Shown here one piece after another: positions 50,121 to 63,139 of a stretch of 64,000 nt of DNA. The stretch's first letter is position 1. Each line of letters opens with the position of its first letter. The DNA lies in the NCBI GenBank assembly GCA_003342815.1, contig PTEX01000015.1:6891452-6955451 (forward strand). The letters run 5' to 3'. The translations under genes were made by a program, and so were the position numbers. The notes below the pieces were generated by a model, which saw only the letters and a program-made list of their open reading frames with translations, did no database searches and was not told where the DNA came from. This stretch comes from Eudromia elegans (lineage: Eukaryota; Chordata; Aves; Tinamiformes; Tinamidae).

Positions 50121-53100
50121 TTCTATTTTATCAATTAGAGGTTTTCTCATCATTATAGATTTGTGCTGTTTACCACATACACTCAGGACAACTTCTTTAC
50201 AACCAAGAGGACTAGGAACTGCTTTTGGAGTACTTCAGACCTTTCAGAGTCTCACATAACATCTTGCCTTCAGTTGCTGCTAAGGACACTTAATACTACC
50301 ATTAACACAGGACCTATCATACTCCACCCATGCTGCCAGAGCTGCGCACAGAATTTCAAGGAAAGGATTTGAGACACGGATCATGGATCCACCTTAAGAT
50401 TTCCAAAAATTTTAACCTCACCATTTTTACATGTCTCCTTATTCCATAATGGTCAGCATATACAGACAAGGTCCTACACGGCTACTTTCCTACTGCAATT
50501 TTAATAGCTAGTATGGCAAGTTTTACCTCTCTGAAGAAAAGCTTGAAAGCAGCATCTTTCTTTAAGGAGACTAAGTGGATGGGGAGGGAAAAAGAAAAGA
50601 ATCAAGCCTTTTATTCTGTTACAAGTTTGTGATAGTCCATCCACTTCTATTCCCTTCCTCAGCAATGAAGTAGTTGTTGCTCCTTCTTTGCATAAGGTCC
50701 CAGCTAGTAAGTCTCTGGGTGTGCTCCTTCCTGCTCCTTACAACTCATTTTCCATGCAAAAAAAGTCTGCCAATCAGGCAAAAAAAGTCTGCCAATGCAA
50801 AAAGCTTCTAATGGCCTGAGGGAGAGAAGAAGACACTTGCTGCTGGACTTCCTGATACCGTGGGAGAATGCGATTTAACTAGTAAGGATATCTTGAACAG
50901 TAAATTTAAACTAGAAATGTAGACAAAATAGCTACTGCTAGCTTGCCAACTGTGCTAACAGGCCACATGTATTACCATATGCTTGTATCTGGTGTCCCAG
51001 CAATGGGGTCAGTAACCTGTGGCAGAAAGTGCAGTAAGATGGGCAAATTGGATAATGTATGTTAAAACTAAAGCTGTGGGTATGTCTATATCAGAGACTG
51101 GCTGCCATACAAAATTCAGAATGCCTGCAGTTTCCTCCTATTTTAGTAGCAATGGGTGCCTGTACTACTCCCAAAAGCAAAACATGGTAACTTTAAAGAC
51201 ACTGCATCTATAACAGAGCCACTTAGCTGGCTGCGGTTGGAAGAAACACTTCATTGCAACTGATTGGATTTTCAAGGGTGAAGATTAAAGGCATAGGGGA
51301 AATGCTCGTCTTCTTTTGACAGTTTTTACCATATAATGAATGTTGATAACCAATGTGTTTCTGGGCAATCATAATAAACAATGCCAATATCAGATGTTTC
51401 TGAAGCAATGAAATGTTTTTGAAAGGTAATATAGGCAATCTGTAAAAATGCACAATAATTCATAAATCACATTTGCTATGTGATAGTACTGGTACTTTCT
51501 TCTGCTCTGGTCCCACTGATAAGTATTTGGATCACACAAAGAATGGTGGGTTTAAATTATAATTCCAAAGCTGAAGGAATGTAAGGATTGAGTTTGGTTT
51601 CAAGGCTGAAGTTATCTGAACAGAGAAAAAAGCTAAAGAATAAAATTCTTAGGGGGCTTATTGATGTGAAAAACTGCTTCTTTCAAAACAGAAATATAAT
51701 CCTAGGTTTAACATCACATTAAAAAAAACCTCTAAGACCAACTGAAAAACATTTCATATTAGGAATTCTGTGGGACAACCTCTTCTCACTGATACAGTGA
51801 AAGAGTGGAATGACAGAGAGAAGCTGAGGAGAACAACTGCCAGTTGCCACACAATAAACCCCTTGTGGCATTCTCCTCACCCAAAATAACTACTGACCTC
51901 TGTTCCCCAAAACAGCTGACTACCTCTGTCCTCTCTCCATCCTAAGCAACCTTTCGAGCCTTTCTCAACTGCTCCCAAAGATGGCTTTGAGACATCTCTG
52001 TCATGAAATTTTGTATATAAAAAATCTATCACTCTCACACTTTATAAAATTCCTGTGACCCGTATTGTCTCCTTTGGGCCAGAGCTGAGTGCCTCGGAAA
52101 AAGCATAGATGTCCTTTAACTTTCCTCTAGCTAGTGTAAAGTGAATTATTCTTCATCAAGCTGATGGTCTCCAGTGCTGGAAAAACTGAATTTATTTGGT
52201 CTTTATGCAAATTAAATTAAAGTCAATCCAGGTTAAAGTTTTCATATGACAGGTGTTTAAAATTTAATCTTTTTTTTCAAGTTCTCTGTGCTCTTCTACT
52301 TAAAAACACAAACTGAATATTAAATACAAGCTTATTGCATTTGTTAATCATGCAGCTAAGTAAAATCATTAGCAAACCATTAGCATGGAATACTTGCAAA
52401 TAAGATCATAGCTTTGCTATTTCTTAATTCCATGTAGACGATTTGTGGAGAGAAAGACAAAATAAGAGATGTTGCTGAATATAGGGAAAACTTTTTTTAC
52501 AGCTGGGTTAAAGTGAGATACAGAAATATGATCTCTGTAAAAGGTTTAAATAATATTATTTAATCTTTTTTTTATTCCATCATTCCCACTGATCTTATCT
52601 TCTGCTAGTTTCTAATCTCTCAGGGCAGTTCTATTTAATTAATATTTAATATAAAATATAGAGCTCTTCCTTCTCAAAGAATTTTCCAACTGGATGGCAG
52701 TCAGCATGCTCTATTTCCCTTCTAGTGAGTTTCTTGAGATCAGAAAACATACAATGAAAAAGTTCAGAATTCCTACAAATCTTCAGTTGAATGAATGAAC
52801 AGTTCAGAATTGTTACAAAATGTGTACTAAAAAAGATAAAATAAAATTGGAGGACATTTTGCAATTTTCAGAAACAGAAATAATCTAGAAGTCCATTTTC
52901 ATTAATATGTAGCTACTGCCATTCATTTCATTTTCTGTGGATATTTTCTTCTGTGCTTTTTTTCCCATTCTAAATCTATTTTTTTAAACTTTTCTGCTTT
53001 CTTATTTAGTGATTCATTCTCTCTTCATGGTTCTCATCCCTTCGTATTTATAATTGTCCTTCAGAGATACTTAGATTTGCATCCCTACTCCTTCATCTAC

Positions 53101-53882
53101 CTAATTTTTATAAATTCTCAGTGATTTTTCAGTACAAACCCTTTATATAGACTATTTGAGGTCCTATTCTAGGGAGAAGAGTAAGACAGTTTTCATTGTT
53201 TTTTCTTCATCATAAAGGCAAAAAGTGGCTGCTGGGAGACAGACCTAAGGGTAATAACAGTTTGACTCCCCTCTGAATCTGAAAGGAAAGGCCTTGAATA
53301 AACTCTCTTCAATATTATAGACTGCACTATCATTTTTTCTCCTTCCTTTTTACATATATTTAAATCTTGGTGAACTCAATGACTAGAAGCCTAACCCTTT
53401 GCACACTTCTCATGAATCAAATCCATTTTCTAGTTCCTGCCCTCACCCACTCACTCACTTGCCAATCTCTCACGCATTTTTCAGTCTTTCTAGTCCACTG
53501 GTTAAGCCTGTTAACACAAAAAGAATTTCAGTATTAGGGTGTATATTTTGTTTGATCACTCAGAGAATCATATTGTAGTAAAACTCTATTTAGAGCTCTG
53601 TGTTAATTTCTCTCAGTATGTCCTGTAAACAACTTTCACTCTTTTGATCACCTCAGACTTCACATTTTTAAATATAATTCAGAATGATAATGGACAACAG
53701 CGTGGACAAACTACACAGTGTATATATCTCTATATGTATATACAATATATAATTGCACAGAGGAAGTGGAAATGTTTTGAAAAATGCTTTGGAATGTGAC
53801 AGTAAACAAACACTGCCACAGATCTATTAAGGAATTGTCTTCTATAAGCCAGTTCATTCTTTTTTTCTGTATTTTTCCACAG

Positions 53883-53930
53883 TGGCTATGTCTTTGATTA
53901 TGATTACTACAGAGATGATTTCTACAATCG
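53883..53930 (+). CDS. RALYL: RALYL internal coding exon: GYVFDYDYYRDDFYN aromatic/acidic block
   Basis: This 48-nt exon starts with T, completing the Gly codon GG|T from the microexon, then encodes GYVFDYDYYRDDFYN and leaves CG for the next exon (phase 2). The acceptor has a strong pyrimidine tract (ctttttttctgtatttttccacag) and the donor is ATCG|gtatgtgt. The D-Y-D-Y/F-x-R-D-x-F/Y-Y motif is a hallmark of the hnRNP C/RALY family just downstream of the RRM; GYVFDYDYYRDDFYN is the RALYL form as I recall it. If the microexon were skipped, AG from the RRM-end exon would join this T to make Ser, keeping this frame. The reading frame is intact. The function of this short tyrosine- and aspartate-rich block is not established from sequence alone. 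Confidence 0.95.
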
Positions 53931-56377
53931 GTATGTGTGGTTGTATTTTTATACATCCTTTACCATTTCTACTATTATTTCATAGTTGTTTTACATTGTT
54001 TGGTTGGATAGGTCTGTCTTGGTTTTGCATCTTGTTAGTTTTATTATGTTTATTGTGTATCAGAAGACTATTTGACAAGATGACAGACGGATCTCATACA
54101 TAGCTCTTTTTCCTTGAACCTTCTCTGTGAGCTTTTGGGGACTTTTCCTGTACTGAAGAAACTTAATGATCTTTTAATTGCCCGGAGTTCCTTCTTTCAG
54201 AGCTCTTCCAGGCATTCTTTCACTACAACACATAGTAGCTATAAAATTCTACAAATGCCAATCCTGTCTTTGTTTTTTGTTCATCTACATGTATGACAAT
54301 ATGTGAAATGCTGTATTCAATGCTATATTCAATAACAATATATTGTTGAGTGGAAATGTTGTATTTCAAATATTTTCTAACAATACTTAGAAGTCTGTAA
54401 GACTCTTGAGGTAAGACAAATCACAAGTTGAAAAGCAAATGTATGTTTATGGTAGGGAGTGGAGTGTGAATGCCTGAGCAATGAAAAATTTATGCCTCGA
54501 GTTTCCCATTGACACGCAGCCCAGCACAGTGGGAACTTGATATTTGTGAAGATGTAGCAGAATCAGCTACATATCCCACAAGTTTGTTTCTCTGAAATAT
54601 AATAGTCTAGTTTATCAAGCAGGAAGGAAATCTGGCATTACTCTACCTTGTTTAATATGAGATTTATATATGTGAATGTACAATCAATATGCTTTTAGGA
54701 AATGGAAATACAGAAAAAGATTCACGATTCTCTGAATTTCTGAACTAGATATGTCTTATCCAAAACTTTATAATCTCAGATAATTTTCATTGTTGTTGTT
54801 TTCTTTTTTTCTAATATTCATTAGCTTTCCAAGCTCCCCTGAATTATTCAGAGAGAATGCATTTATCTTATATGAGCGAAAGCAGTATAGGGATCAGAAA
54901 AGGGTGGCAATAATGGCTAGTGTTATGAAATATAAATATATATATATGAATGACAGCGATCATAAGCATAGCTAAATATTTGTTTAAGATGAACACTAAA
55001 AGATGCTTGTATTTTTTACATTCATCTTCATATAGGATTGTTCAGCTATGGTCAAAATGGCTAGAATCTACTTATTTTTTAGAATATTCAAGGCCATGCA
55101 TTTCAACTCCAACTGGAGTAATAGGATCACTGCAACATATGTTGCAAATGGTTATGACAGGAAAAATGAGAAGCTAATTATCTGTAGGATTAGGTACAAA
55201 CAACTGTACAGATCTTGGGATTTAAGCATTAGGTCCTTACTTTCCAGAAAATGGACTACAAGACTTAAGTTTCATTCTGCTTTCTGCTCAGCCTGCTGTT
55301 AGGCACTCTGATGACTGAATTGCAGTTTCTTGCCTGCCTTTTTTCAAATATGTATCTGTCTTCTCAGCTCGGGGACACTAGTCAGAATTGTCTGAAAATT
55401 AAACATGCAGTTATAAATTTACATAATTGCTAGTTGGAAGAATCTTTTGGAAGAAATTCAAAAATGTCACATTAAAATATTTTTCATTCTTCAACTTCAG
55501 CCTCAGAACTAGAAATGTTCATTCAATGAACTTTATTCTCTCCATCTGTCCTGGTCAGTGCCATAGATTTTGTAAAATGTCTGGAGTTTTGGATACTTTT
55601 TCTATTATCTTTATTTCTTTCCAAGAGATCAATCAGCTACTATTAATTGCAGTGTTTTTAGGATTTGGGTATTTGTGGGATGGGAACACTAGTTCATTTA
55701 GCATATAATCTTTCATTGATTGTACTGGTAATTCTTTGAATATATACTTACTACAATGCATTTTGTTTGAAAAAGGCTCTCAACCTCTAATCTTGATCGA
55801 ATGCTTCAGTGATTCCAGATAGGTCAAAAAAGTGAATATATGTTGGAACTTCTTTTCTGTGGACTCCAAAGGACGTACAATTAGAGGACACATTAGAAAG
55901 ATATTTTTGCTGTTTTATGAACTACATGATGTTTCTTTACGGTGATGATTGGCTCCAAAAATCTCATTTATTTTTTCATCTGTACTGGTAGCAGACAGAA
56001 AACTAGAATCTAAGCCACACATGTAGTAAATGAACTGAAATATCACCACAACAAAGTGTACTGCCTGTGTGCAATGAACCGATGTGGACCTGTGGAAAGA
56101 GGTTACAGATTTTCCATGCTACAGTTAACAGAGTCCTATAAAACAGCTCTCATTTAAACTATGCAAAATCTGAGCTATGCACTAGGTTGTGACTGAAATC
56201 CGAACATGGTACTTAGTGTGCATAGGTCCTTGAAATCTAATTTGCCTGTGATATAAAGTGATTTTGGTTTCAAAGGGTAGTTTTCTCAAAGGTAACATGA
56301 AAATTTAGTTGGCAGGGTTTCCATGACATGAAATCACAGGAGGTGTTATGTAGTTCACCTGACTTCATCTTTTCTAG
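53931..56377 (+). other. RALYL: RALYL short intron (2.4 kb)
   Basis: The donor is gtatgtgt at 53931; the acceptor is cttcatcttttctag with AG at 56376-56377. This AT-rich unique sequence contains no repeat array or mobile element that I can recognise. Open frames of 60-93 codons here (for example 55427-55708) show no domain and overlap on several frames. Confidence 0.85.
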
Positions 56378-56541
56378 GTTGTTTGATTACCATGGCCGTG
56401 TCCCCCCACCACCCCGCGCAGTGATCCCGCTGAAACGTCCTCGTGTGGCTGTGACAACAACTCGCAGAGGCAAAGGGGTATTTTCCATGAAAGGAGCATC
56501 ACGATCCACATCAAGTGGGGCTTCCTCCTCAGGATCCAAAT
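56378..56541 (+). CDS. RALYL: RALYL internal coding exon: proline stretch and basic nuclear-localisation region
   Basis: This 164-nt exon begins with G, completing Arg (CG|G), and encodes [20 protein letters not shown], then [20 protein letters not shown] and a Ser/Gly/Thr-rich tail ending GSK. A single T remains (phase 1) for the next exon, expected to give Leu of the LK-S-x-E-L coiled-coil start. The acceptor is cttttctag and the donor AAAT|gtgagttg. VPPPPRAV is shared by the family. The KRPRV plus TTRRGK clusters match the position of the bipartite nuclear-localisation and basic region of hnRNP C, next to its zipper-like oligomerisation helix; this implies nuclear location and electrostatic RNA contact. 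GC content rises relative to the introns. The serine/glycine-rich tail is the part most likely to vary between species. No frameshift or stop is seen. Confidence 0.95.
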
Positions 56542-57911
56542 GTGAGTTGTTCATATGATTGGGTTTTACTGAAACAGTGATCCTGGTAGCTTCCTCAAAA
56601 AGCAGCCAGTCTAAATTATAGCTCTGCTGGTTACAAAAGCTGCCATAATTTTCCTGCAAGTCAAAGAGCACCACATTCAAGGCCATTTATTCAACATCAC
56701 TTGAGTTACTTCATTCCTTGGCCTCCGAGTAAGCCTGTTTAAATTTTCCTAGCATCCTGAGTGCTTATGCACAATGAGGTCTTGCAAACTGATGACAATA
56801 AGTCAATGCTAATAACCTGAACTACAGAAAAGTTGAAGGGTGCTGATCTCAGTGGAAGCTTGAGGATTGTTTTCTCTCCTGTGGAAGTTCATTTGTATCT
56901 TTTTGAGGGGGTAAGGGAGTTGTCTGGGTTGCTTTTTTAGTGAAGCCTTTGAAAACAGACAGGCTCAAATTTCCCTTGTGTATTCGCAATGAAAACTAAA
57001 TCAGGATCAGGACTGGTCCAACCCTTAGTTAATTTGCCTTAGAATAATTGATAAACAATAGGTATTCCCTTCTCCATGTTCTCCTTCTCCAAACTCCTCA
57101 CCCCATAGTAAATTTCCCAGAAATTTCATCTTCCTCTCCATGCATCTTTCAGCACCCACATGTCTTCCTTTGCCCCTTTTGTGGAGAGAAACTGTCCTTG
57201 GAAGCATCTCTGGAAGAGGAAGAGAAAGATCAGGTAGGGATCAAATATCAGAGAGGGTGAAGGGACTGTGTAAAGACACTTGTAGTACCAGACTTCCTTG
57301 CAAAACACTTGAAGGAAAATTGTTTACTCTGTACATGACCCTACTTCTGGAAAGCTGTGTCCAGATCTTTTGCCCACAAAGATGTTAAGACAAGCTGAAA
57401 AGATTTCAGAAGACAACGGGTAAAGTAGAATGCATAAAGCACTGGTTCGTTTGCAAGATCTGATTCAACTTCTTCACCTTCAAGCCATACCGGAAACATT
57501 CCTGGGGCTAAGACTGTCATGATTGAAATAGCTTATAGAACCTTTGGGAGGGGAGGATCTAGAGCAATTTCTTTGGTGGATAGCATGAATTCTCTTTTCT
57601 TTCACTGAGACATGACTAGGCTGCTCAGGATGCTATAACCTCGGGTTAACTGGTGGTACAATTTACTGGTATCTCATTTGCATTCATAACTATAAGTATG
57701 ACTTTTGGCTAACATAGACCTTCCACACTGCAAAAGCAGGTGTAGGAAAATGGTAGGATTCCACACTGTCATGTCATTTTCATTGGGTTTTCAAGCTACA
57801 TTCAGCTCAAAGATCACAGGTTAACAACTTCTGCCTTAAAGTGAGGCAGTAAATGTACACCACACTTAGCTTATTGAAAAAAAAAAAAAAGTTAAATAAA
57901 ACTTCTTCCAG

Positions 57912-58021
57912 GAAATAAAATAAAATAAAATGAAATAAAATGAAATAAAATAAAATAAAATAAAATAAAATAAAATAAAATAAAATAAAATAAAATAAAA
58001 TAAAATAAAATAAAATAAAAT
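57912..58021 (+). repeat. (TAAAA)n pentanucleotide array
   Basis: A TAAAA array with two TGAAA variant units near its start. Confidence 0.96.
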
Positions 58022-61000
58022 GACAAAAGCCCTTTCTTCTTGCAAAGATCCAGTGAAGTTTGTCAACTTATGACTTACTTATTAGGTAGTCATTACAACT
58101 ACTAAATAAAAGTACTAAGGTTTAGATGATATTTTGGAGGCTGTATGTGCACTATATGCCTGAATTCCTATTAGTCAATGAATTGGACTACTTAATTATT
58201 GAATCTTGGTTGAAGAATCAGCTCATGCTGAAAGAGGCACCCTTTGGCTGGACAGTCAAATCACGCTCCAATGTGATTTGAGGCTACAGTGAATGAACTG
58301 ACTTGATCACCATCAGCAAGAATGGAAACTTTGGTACCTAGTACTCACGAAATCATATACATCTAGGTGTCATATTAAGAATCTGACTCATGCTTTCTGG
58401 GAGTTCTATCATCTTTCCTTTCTGGAAAGTTAACTTGTGTCTACACCATTTTCATACACAAATCTTGAATGAATTCCTTTGTTCATAGTAACTCTTTTTT
58501 GTCTCCTAAACACTTTAAATAATGAATTAAGATTCCTAGTATTGATTTAAAGGAAAGCATATGACTCAGTTTTAGTAGATTTAGAATTTAAATTACTTTG
58601 CTAGTCTTTTGCAGTTCTTGAGTCTTTCACATAGTGAATCTAAGCCCTAGTAAGTAAGTGTGATTGTAGACTTACTCAGTAGATATCCTCTAGGTCACCC
58701 TTTACTGTTGTTTAATCCATTTGAAAAGTTAGTGTATAGTTGGCTTTAATTCACTACTTCTGCTGAAAGCAAATCTAAGAAGTCATTGCTTTTATGGACT
58801 TACTTTACCTTGGTAAGATAAACTTTTAGGTGATGTTTTATTTTTTCTACTTCTTTTCCAGCAAAAGTTAGAATTAGAGAAAGTAGAGAAATTCAGCACA
58901 AGGAATTCCCTTACACAGAAATCTGTATTTCATTGTAGTGAATGGGAATATATTGAAATCCACTACTCGGAATACTCATCACATTTGCTTTACTGCATGT
59001 TCTTCATTTCATAAAATATGTTATGGTACCATTTCAAGAATTAAGTAGTGCTTAGTATAGAATTCAATATACCTAGTCCAGGTATGGACCTAGTCCAGGT
59101 ATGATGACCATAGTCAGCATGCTGTGAGATCTCCAACCACACTGTCTTAATAACACAGAAATTGTTCAGAGTATTAAATTGTTTAAGGGAATAGCTTTCA
59201 TAAGCAATTCTAATATGCAATGTTGTGCCTTGGTGTAAGCATCCTTCAGTAGGCAATTTTATGTGTTCAGATGTCATATGAATTCTGCAAACATCAATCT
59301 CCATGGTACAAGAATATTTTTTTGATTTAGGTCTTTATGGTGAAGCAAGAGCTGCAAGCTGCATCACTAAAAGATGGGGGTCCTCTTTTTCAATCTCTGT
59401 TAGGTTTACCCCTCAGTTCTTTAGGCATTTGAAACACAATTGCAGAGACTATTTTTTTCGTGAAGTAATAAATTTCAGAAAATATTCTTTGCATGTAGCA
59501 CACCTGAAAATAAATTGGTTGATTTTTTCTCTTTGAAAGGAAGGAGACACACACAGTATACAGACTTTCATGCTTGATTTCCCCATAGAATTACTTTCTT
59601 TTTTGTCAAGTCCAACTAGCCCATCAAAGGTAGAAACATGATTTTGTTGGCTTGGACAGAAATGTAATCAGCTTATTGTAAGACGTTTATCAGAGAAATA
59701 ACCATGGCATTCCCTCAGGGTCTGCAAGCTGGGAAACGGAGAATGTGTGTTCAGTTGCTTCTTTTGCCATTTTATTTGGAAAGTTTGTTATATTGATTTG
59801 TGGGATTAAGTAATTTAATATTTTGTTGTCCCTCTTTTTTACATTGCTAATTTGAACCTCTTGAACTAATTCACTGTTGATTAGAATTGCAATTTATTGC
59901 TAGTTAAGTAAAGGCTGTCTTCAATAAGGAGAAACATAGTTTGTGGGAAATAAGTTATTTTGGTTTTAATGAAATTCAGGGACATATACAGGCTTAATCT
60001 CAAATTGAGAATTAACTATGTCAAAATGGTATTGCCTATGCTTAGAAAATTTCATCCCCAATTGGCAAAACTCTCATGAGATCACATTCCCTAATACACT
60101 TTTCAGACATAAGTAGAAATCTCTTAAGCATAACTATTCCAGCATAGCTGTTCACAATCAGACTGGACCCAGGAAATGAACCCATATAAATATACAAGTA
60201 AGAGAAAGAACATTCAGAACACAGAAGACTCATCTCTGGAATTATTAGAGATCTGGATCAGAGGATTTTTTTCCCCTGAAAAAAGCAGTAATCCGAGGAA
60301 AAAACCTTGTTGTGGCATACAGTAAAGAAGTTAAAAAATATACCAAAATGTAGTATCTTGCTTACTGAGGAGTACATTTGCAGAAATAATGTCTGTTTTC
60401 CACTGCAGTAAATTCTTGTTCTAATAAAAAGTGGTAATATGTGCTCTAAGTTTGCCTTTAAAACAAAAATTAGCCAGGAGGATTGGATTTCTTTTCTGAA
60501 TCTATAACTTTCTATGATTAATTGACCACATTTTTTTTCCATTTTTTTAACTCGAAAGACTAGGAAAAAAAATCTTTCCACATAATCAGGAGGAACTCAT
60601 AAAACTGAATAGATTATTTGGGAAACTACACAAGGTAGTTTTCCATTTTAATGATATGAAGCAGCAGATGCAGATTGTCATTTAGCACTGGAAAAAAATC
60701 ACCTTTTCTCCTGACAAAATAGAAACTAAAGCTCTTGAACTGTGGTATTTATTTTTATACTGCAGTAAACAGGGGGGAAATGCCAATCATTTTCTTTTAT
60801 TTCTTGTGTCAATGGGTAGGGAATAGTTAAGAGATCAAAATACATACTGACTTATGCCTTTAAATGAATTTATCTTAACATTATCAGCAAGCCCATTTTA
60901 TAGTGAAATGTAAATTAATATGATAAAATATTTGATATTGAACTGTGAGCATTTAGACAAAAATACATGACATTTCTTTTCAAAGACATCTGAATCATGA

Positions 61001-63139
61001 TTCATGGGGTAGCAATTTGTAGTTATGGCAAAAAAAAACCCCTCTGAAATATTGTTGTAATTCAACAATAGTACCTTCATTTCTACAAATGTGGTTGACA
61101 TCAATTTTAAATCTCTTATTTTGAGTTGCTTCCTGTGTGCAGCTTCTCTGCTTTGACACTAGATGCTAACATTAAATGAACATGAATTTTTGAATGCTTT
61201 TATAATTACAGCAAGCAGAGTGAAGGGCAAATGAATGTACTTCACGCAAGTAGCCATACCATCTTATCCTTCTCACAAGGATAATAAACCCCATATTAAA
61301 CCTGGTTATGGTTTGTCTTTTTCTATTTTTGCTTTTTCTAACAGCTTAAATTTGTTTCTAATTTGTGCATATCCACATGAATAACATTGCTTTAGCTTAA
61401 AAAAAAAGTCTTCAAGCCTCTCTAGGTCAAACAAGTCTTCCATACTTCAGACTTTGTAGGCATTTCATGCCCCTTCCTTCTGCCTTCCCACTAGAATTCA
61501 ATGGTTCAAACTATACATGTAATTCCCCGTGAGCTATCATCAGATGCTTGTACAGCATACAGATGCTTGATCCCTCCCCACCTTTAGAAACATAGTATGT
61601 GATATTCTTTTTCATGGATGCATTATAGGCCATTGTCAACCTCAGAATAAAGTACACCTGAGGATAATTCTTTCACTTTCCTTTAGAGTTCAAGGGGTCC
61701 CATGTTCAGAGAGAATTACTAAGAGTAGTCAAGCAACAACTGAATTTCATCAACAAAGTGATTTGCTGCTTTTTAAAAAGTCAGTAAAGTTTTAATAGAG
61801 AATTTACACACTCTGAATAGGATATGCTTGCAGCACAACTTTAACATGTGAGTCTGAAGTAAAGAATTTACATTTATTACATTTTTTTGTCTGTGTTATA
61901 ATATCGTCCCTATGGAGCTTGAAGCTCTCTTTCTCTTGCTCTAGTTCTATATCAATTTGTCTTTAGTAACCTCAGCCAAGAGACACTCCATGAAATGTTA
62001 TTGAGGGGAATTTCTCCAGCGACACTAATCTTGAAGACTTATACAATGCCTTAGAAATTAAAAGGATGAGAAACATGGATACTGAGAATTTGAAACTTGC
62101 GCAGATTTATTGAAAACCTTTCTTTTCTTTCATTCTTTTCTAGTATAATTTTGATGTGATGGACTGCATGTTCGAATCTTCCATTCAATGCTCTTATTGA
62201 ATTAAGTTGTAACTCCATTGCCCAAATTTTAAGTTAATAATTCTGGCATGGAGGAACCTGCAGGGAACACTGGTAGTAATAAAGTATCTCAGTATTTCAT
62301 AGCATCTTGTTTTACTGTTGTAACTACATCATTGCATCTCCCCTTTAGTCCAGTCTTCTTTCCAAATTGATTTCTCAGTGGAGTAGCACAGGTAAAGCCT
62401 TTGCAGAAGCTTTGGCCTGAGTTGAACAGTAGCCCTATGTACATGTCTGTTTCCTTGTCAAACTGAAAAGTGCAAATGTATTCTGCTTTGTACTACAAAT
62501 TGGGATCATTAGGTCCTTGTGGTGTCACCTCTGAAGTCTGATCTTTTGAACTGTAATGCCAGTCAGGGAACACCTTTAATTATACAGCTTGATTGCATAG
62601 ATCTGTTGCCATCTGGCTTCATAGTAAGCTGCAGCAGAAACTTAGCATTCCCTGTTGGAGAGATTCACGCTATTTCACCTTGGAATTTGTGTAGCTTCTG
62701 TACTCCAGCATGGCCCCAAGGGAAGCAGTGACCTTATGAATATACAGTTGTCAGAATCTTAACATTTTATTATAGATGTGGAGGATTGGACAGTGACCCG
62801 TTATTTCTCTGAGAACATTTTAAGACCTTAGTCTATAAATATACTGAATAATTCTATGCAATATGAGGGACTAGCATGAAGGTCACTTTTGACCATAGTT
62901 GTAAAACCTACCATTTGTTTCATATGAGATCAGAGGTTTCAGCCAATGATAATGGGAGATGCACTGTTTCTCAATATGAGCATGTGATTAAAACTTATAG
63001 TCACAATCAGCCTTAGCCAAGTTGTTATACATACAGTGTACATGGTGCAAACTGTAAGATAAAATAACATCAGTTTCAAACTCAGTGAATGTCATCTAAG
63101 CTTACATTAAAGCTTGTTTAGAAGCAGACTCGCTCCTTA

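Larger units (their letters stand above)
38737..53882 (+). other. RALYL: RALYL intron between microexon and aromatic/acidic exon
   Basis: This intron is about 15.1 kb. The donor is gtaagtaa at 38737, and the acceptor is a long T-rich tract ending ttttccacag with AG at 53881-53882. Contents are a GC-richer homeodomain-motif-like patch at about 40.44-40.74 kb, a 785-nt pyrimidine array with a 100-N gap at 41.8-42.6 kb, poly(A) runs at 42.71-42.78 kb, a (CA)n run at 44.48-44.52 kb, an (AAAAG)n array at 45.95-46.04 kb, a (TA)n run at 50.1 kb, and an LTR-like segment of uncertain identity near 51.77-52.1 kb. I see no other supportable gene. Confidence 0.85.

Noticed and set aside
62519..62731. Open frame containing LKSDLLN, similar to the expected start of the next RALYL exon (LKSDELQ)
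   Set aside because: The similarity stops after a few residues, no coiled-coil sequence follows, and there is no acceptor at the right phase just before it.
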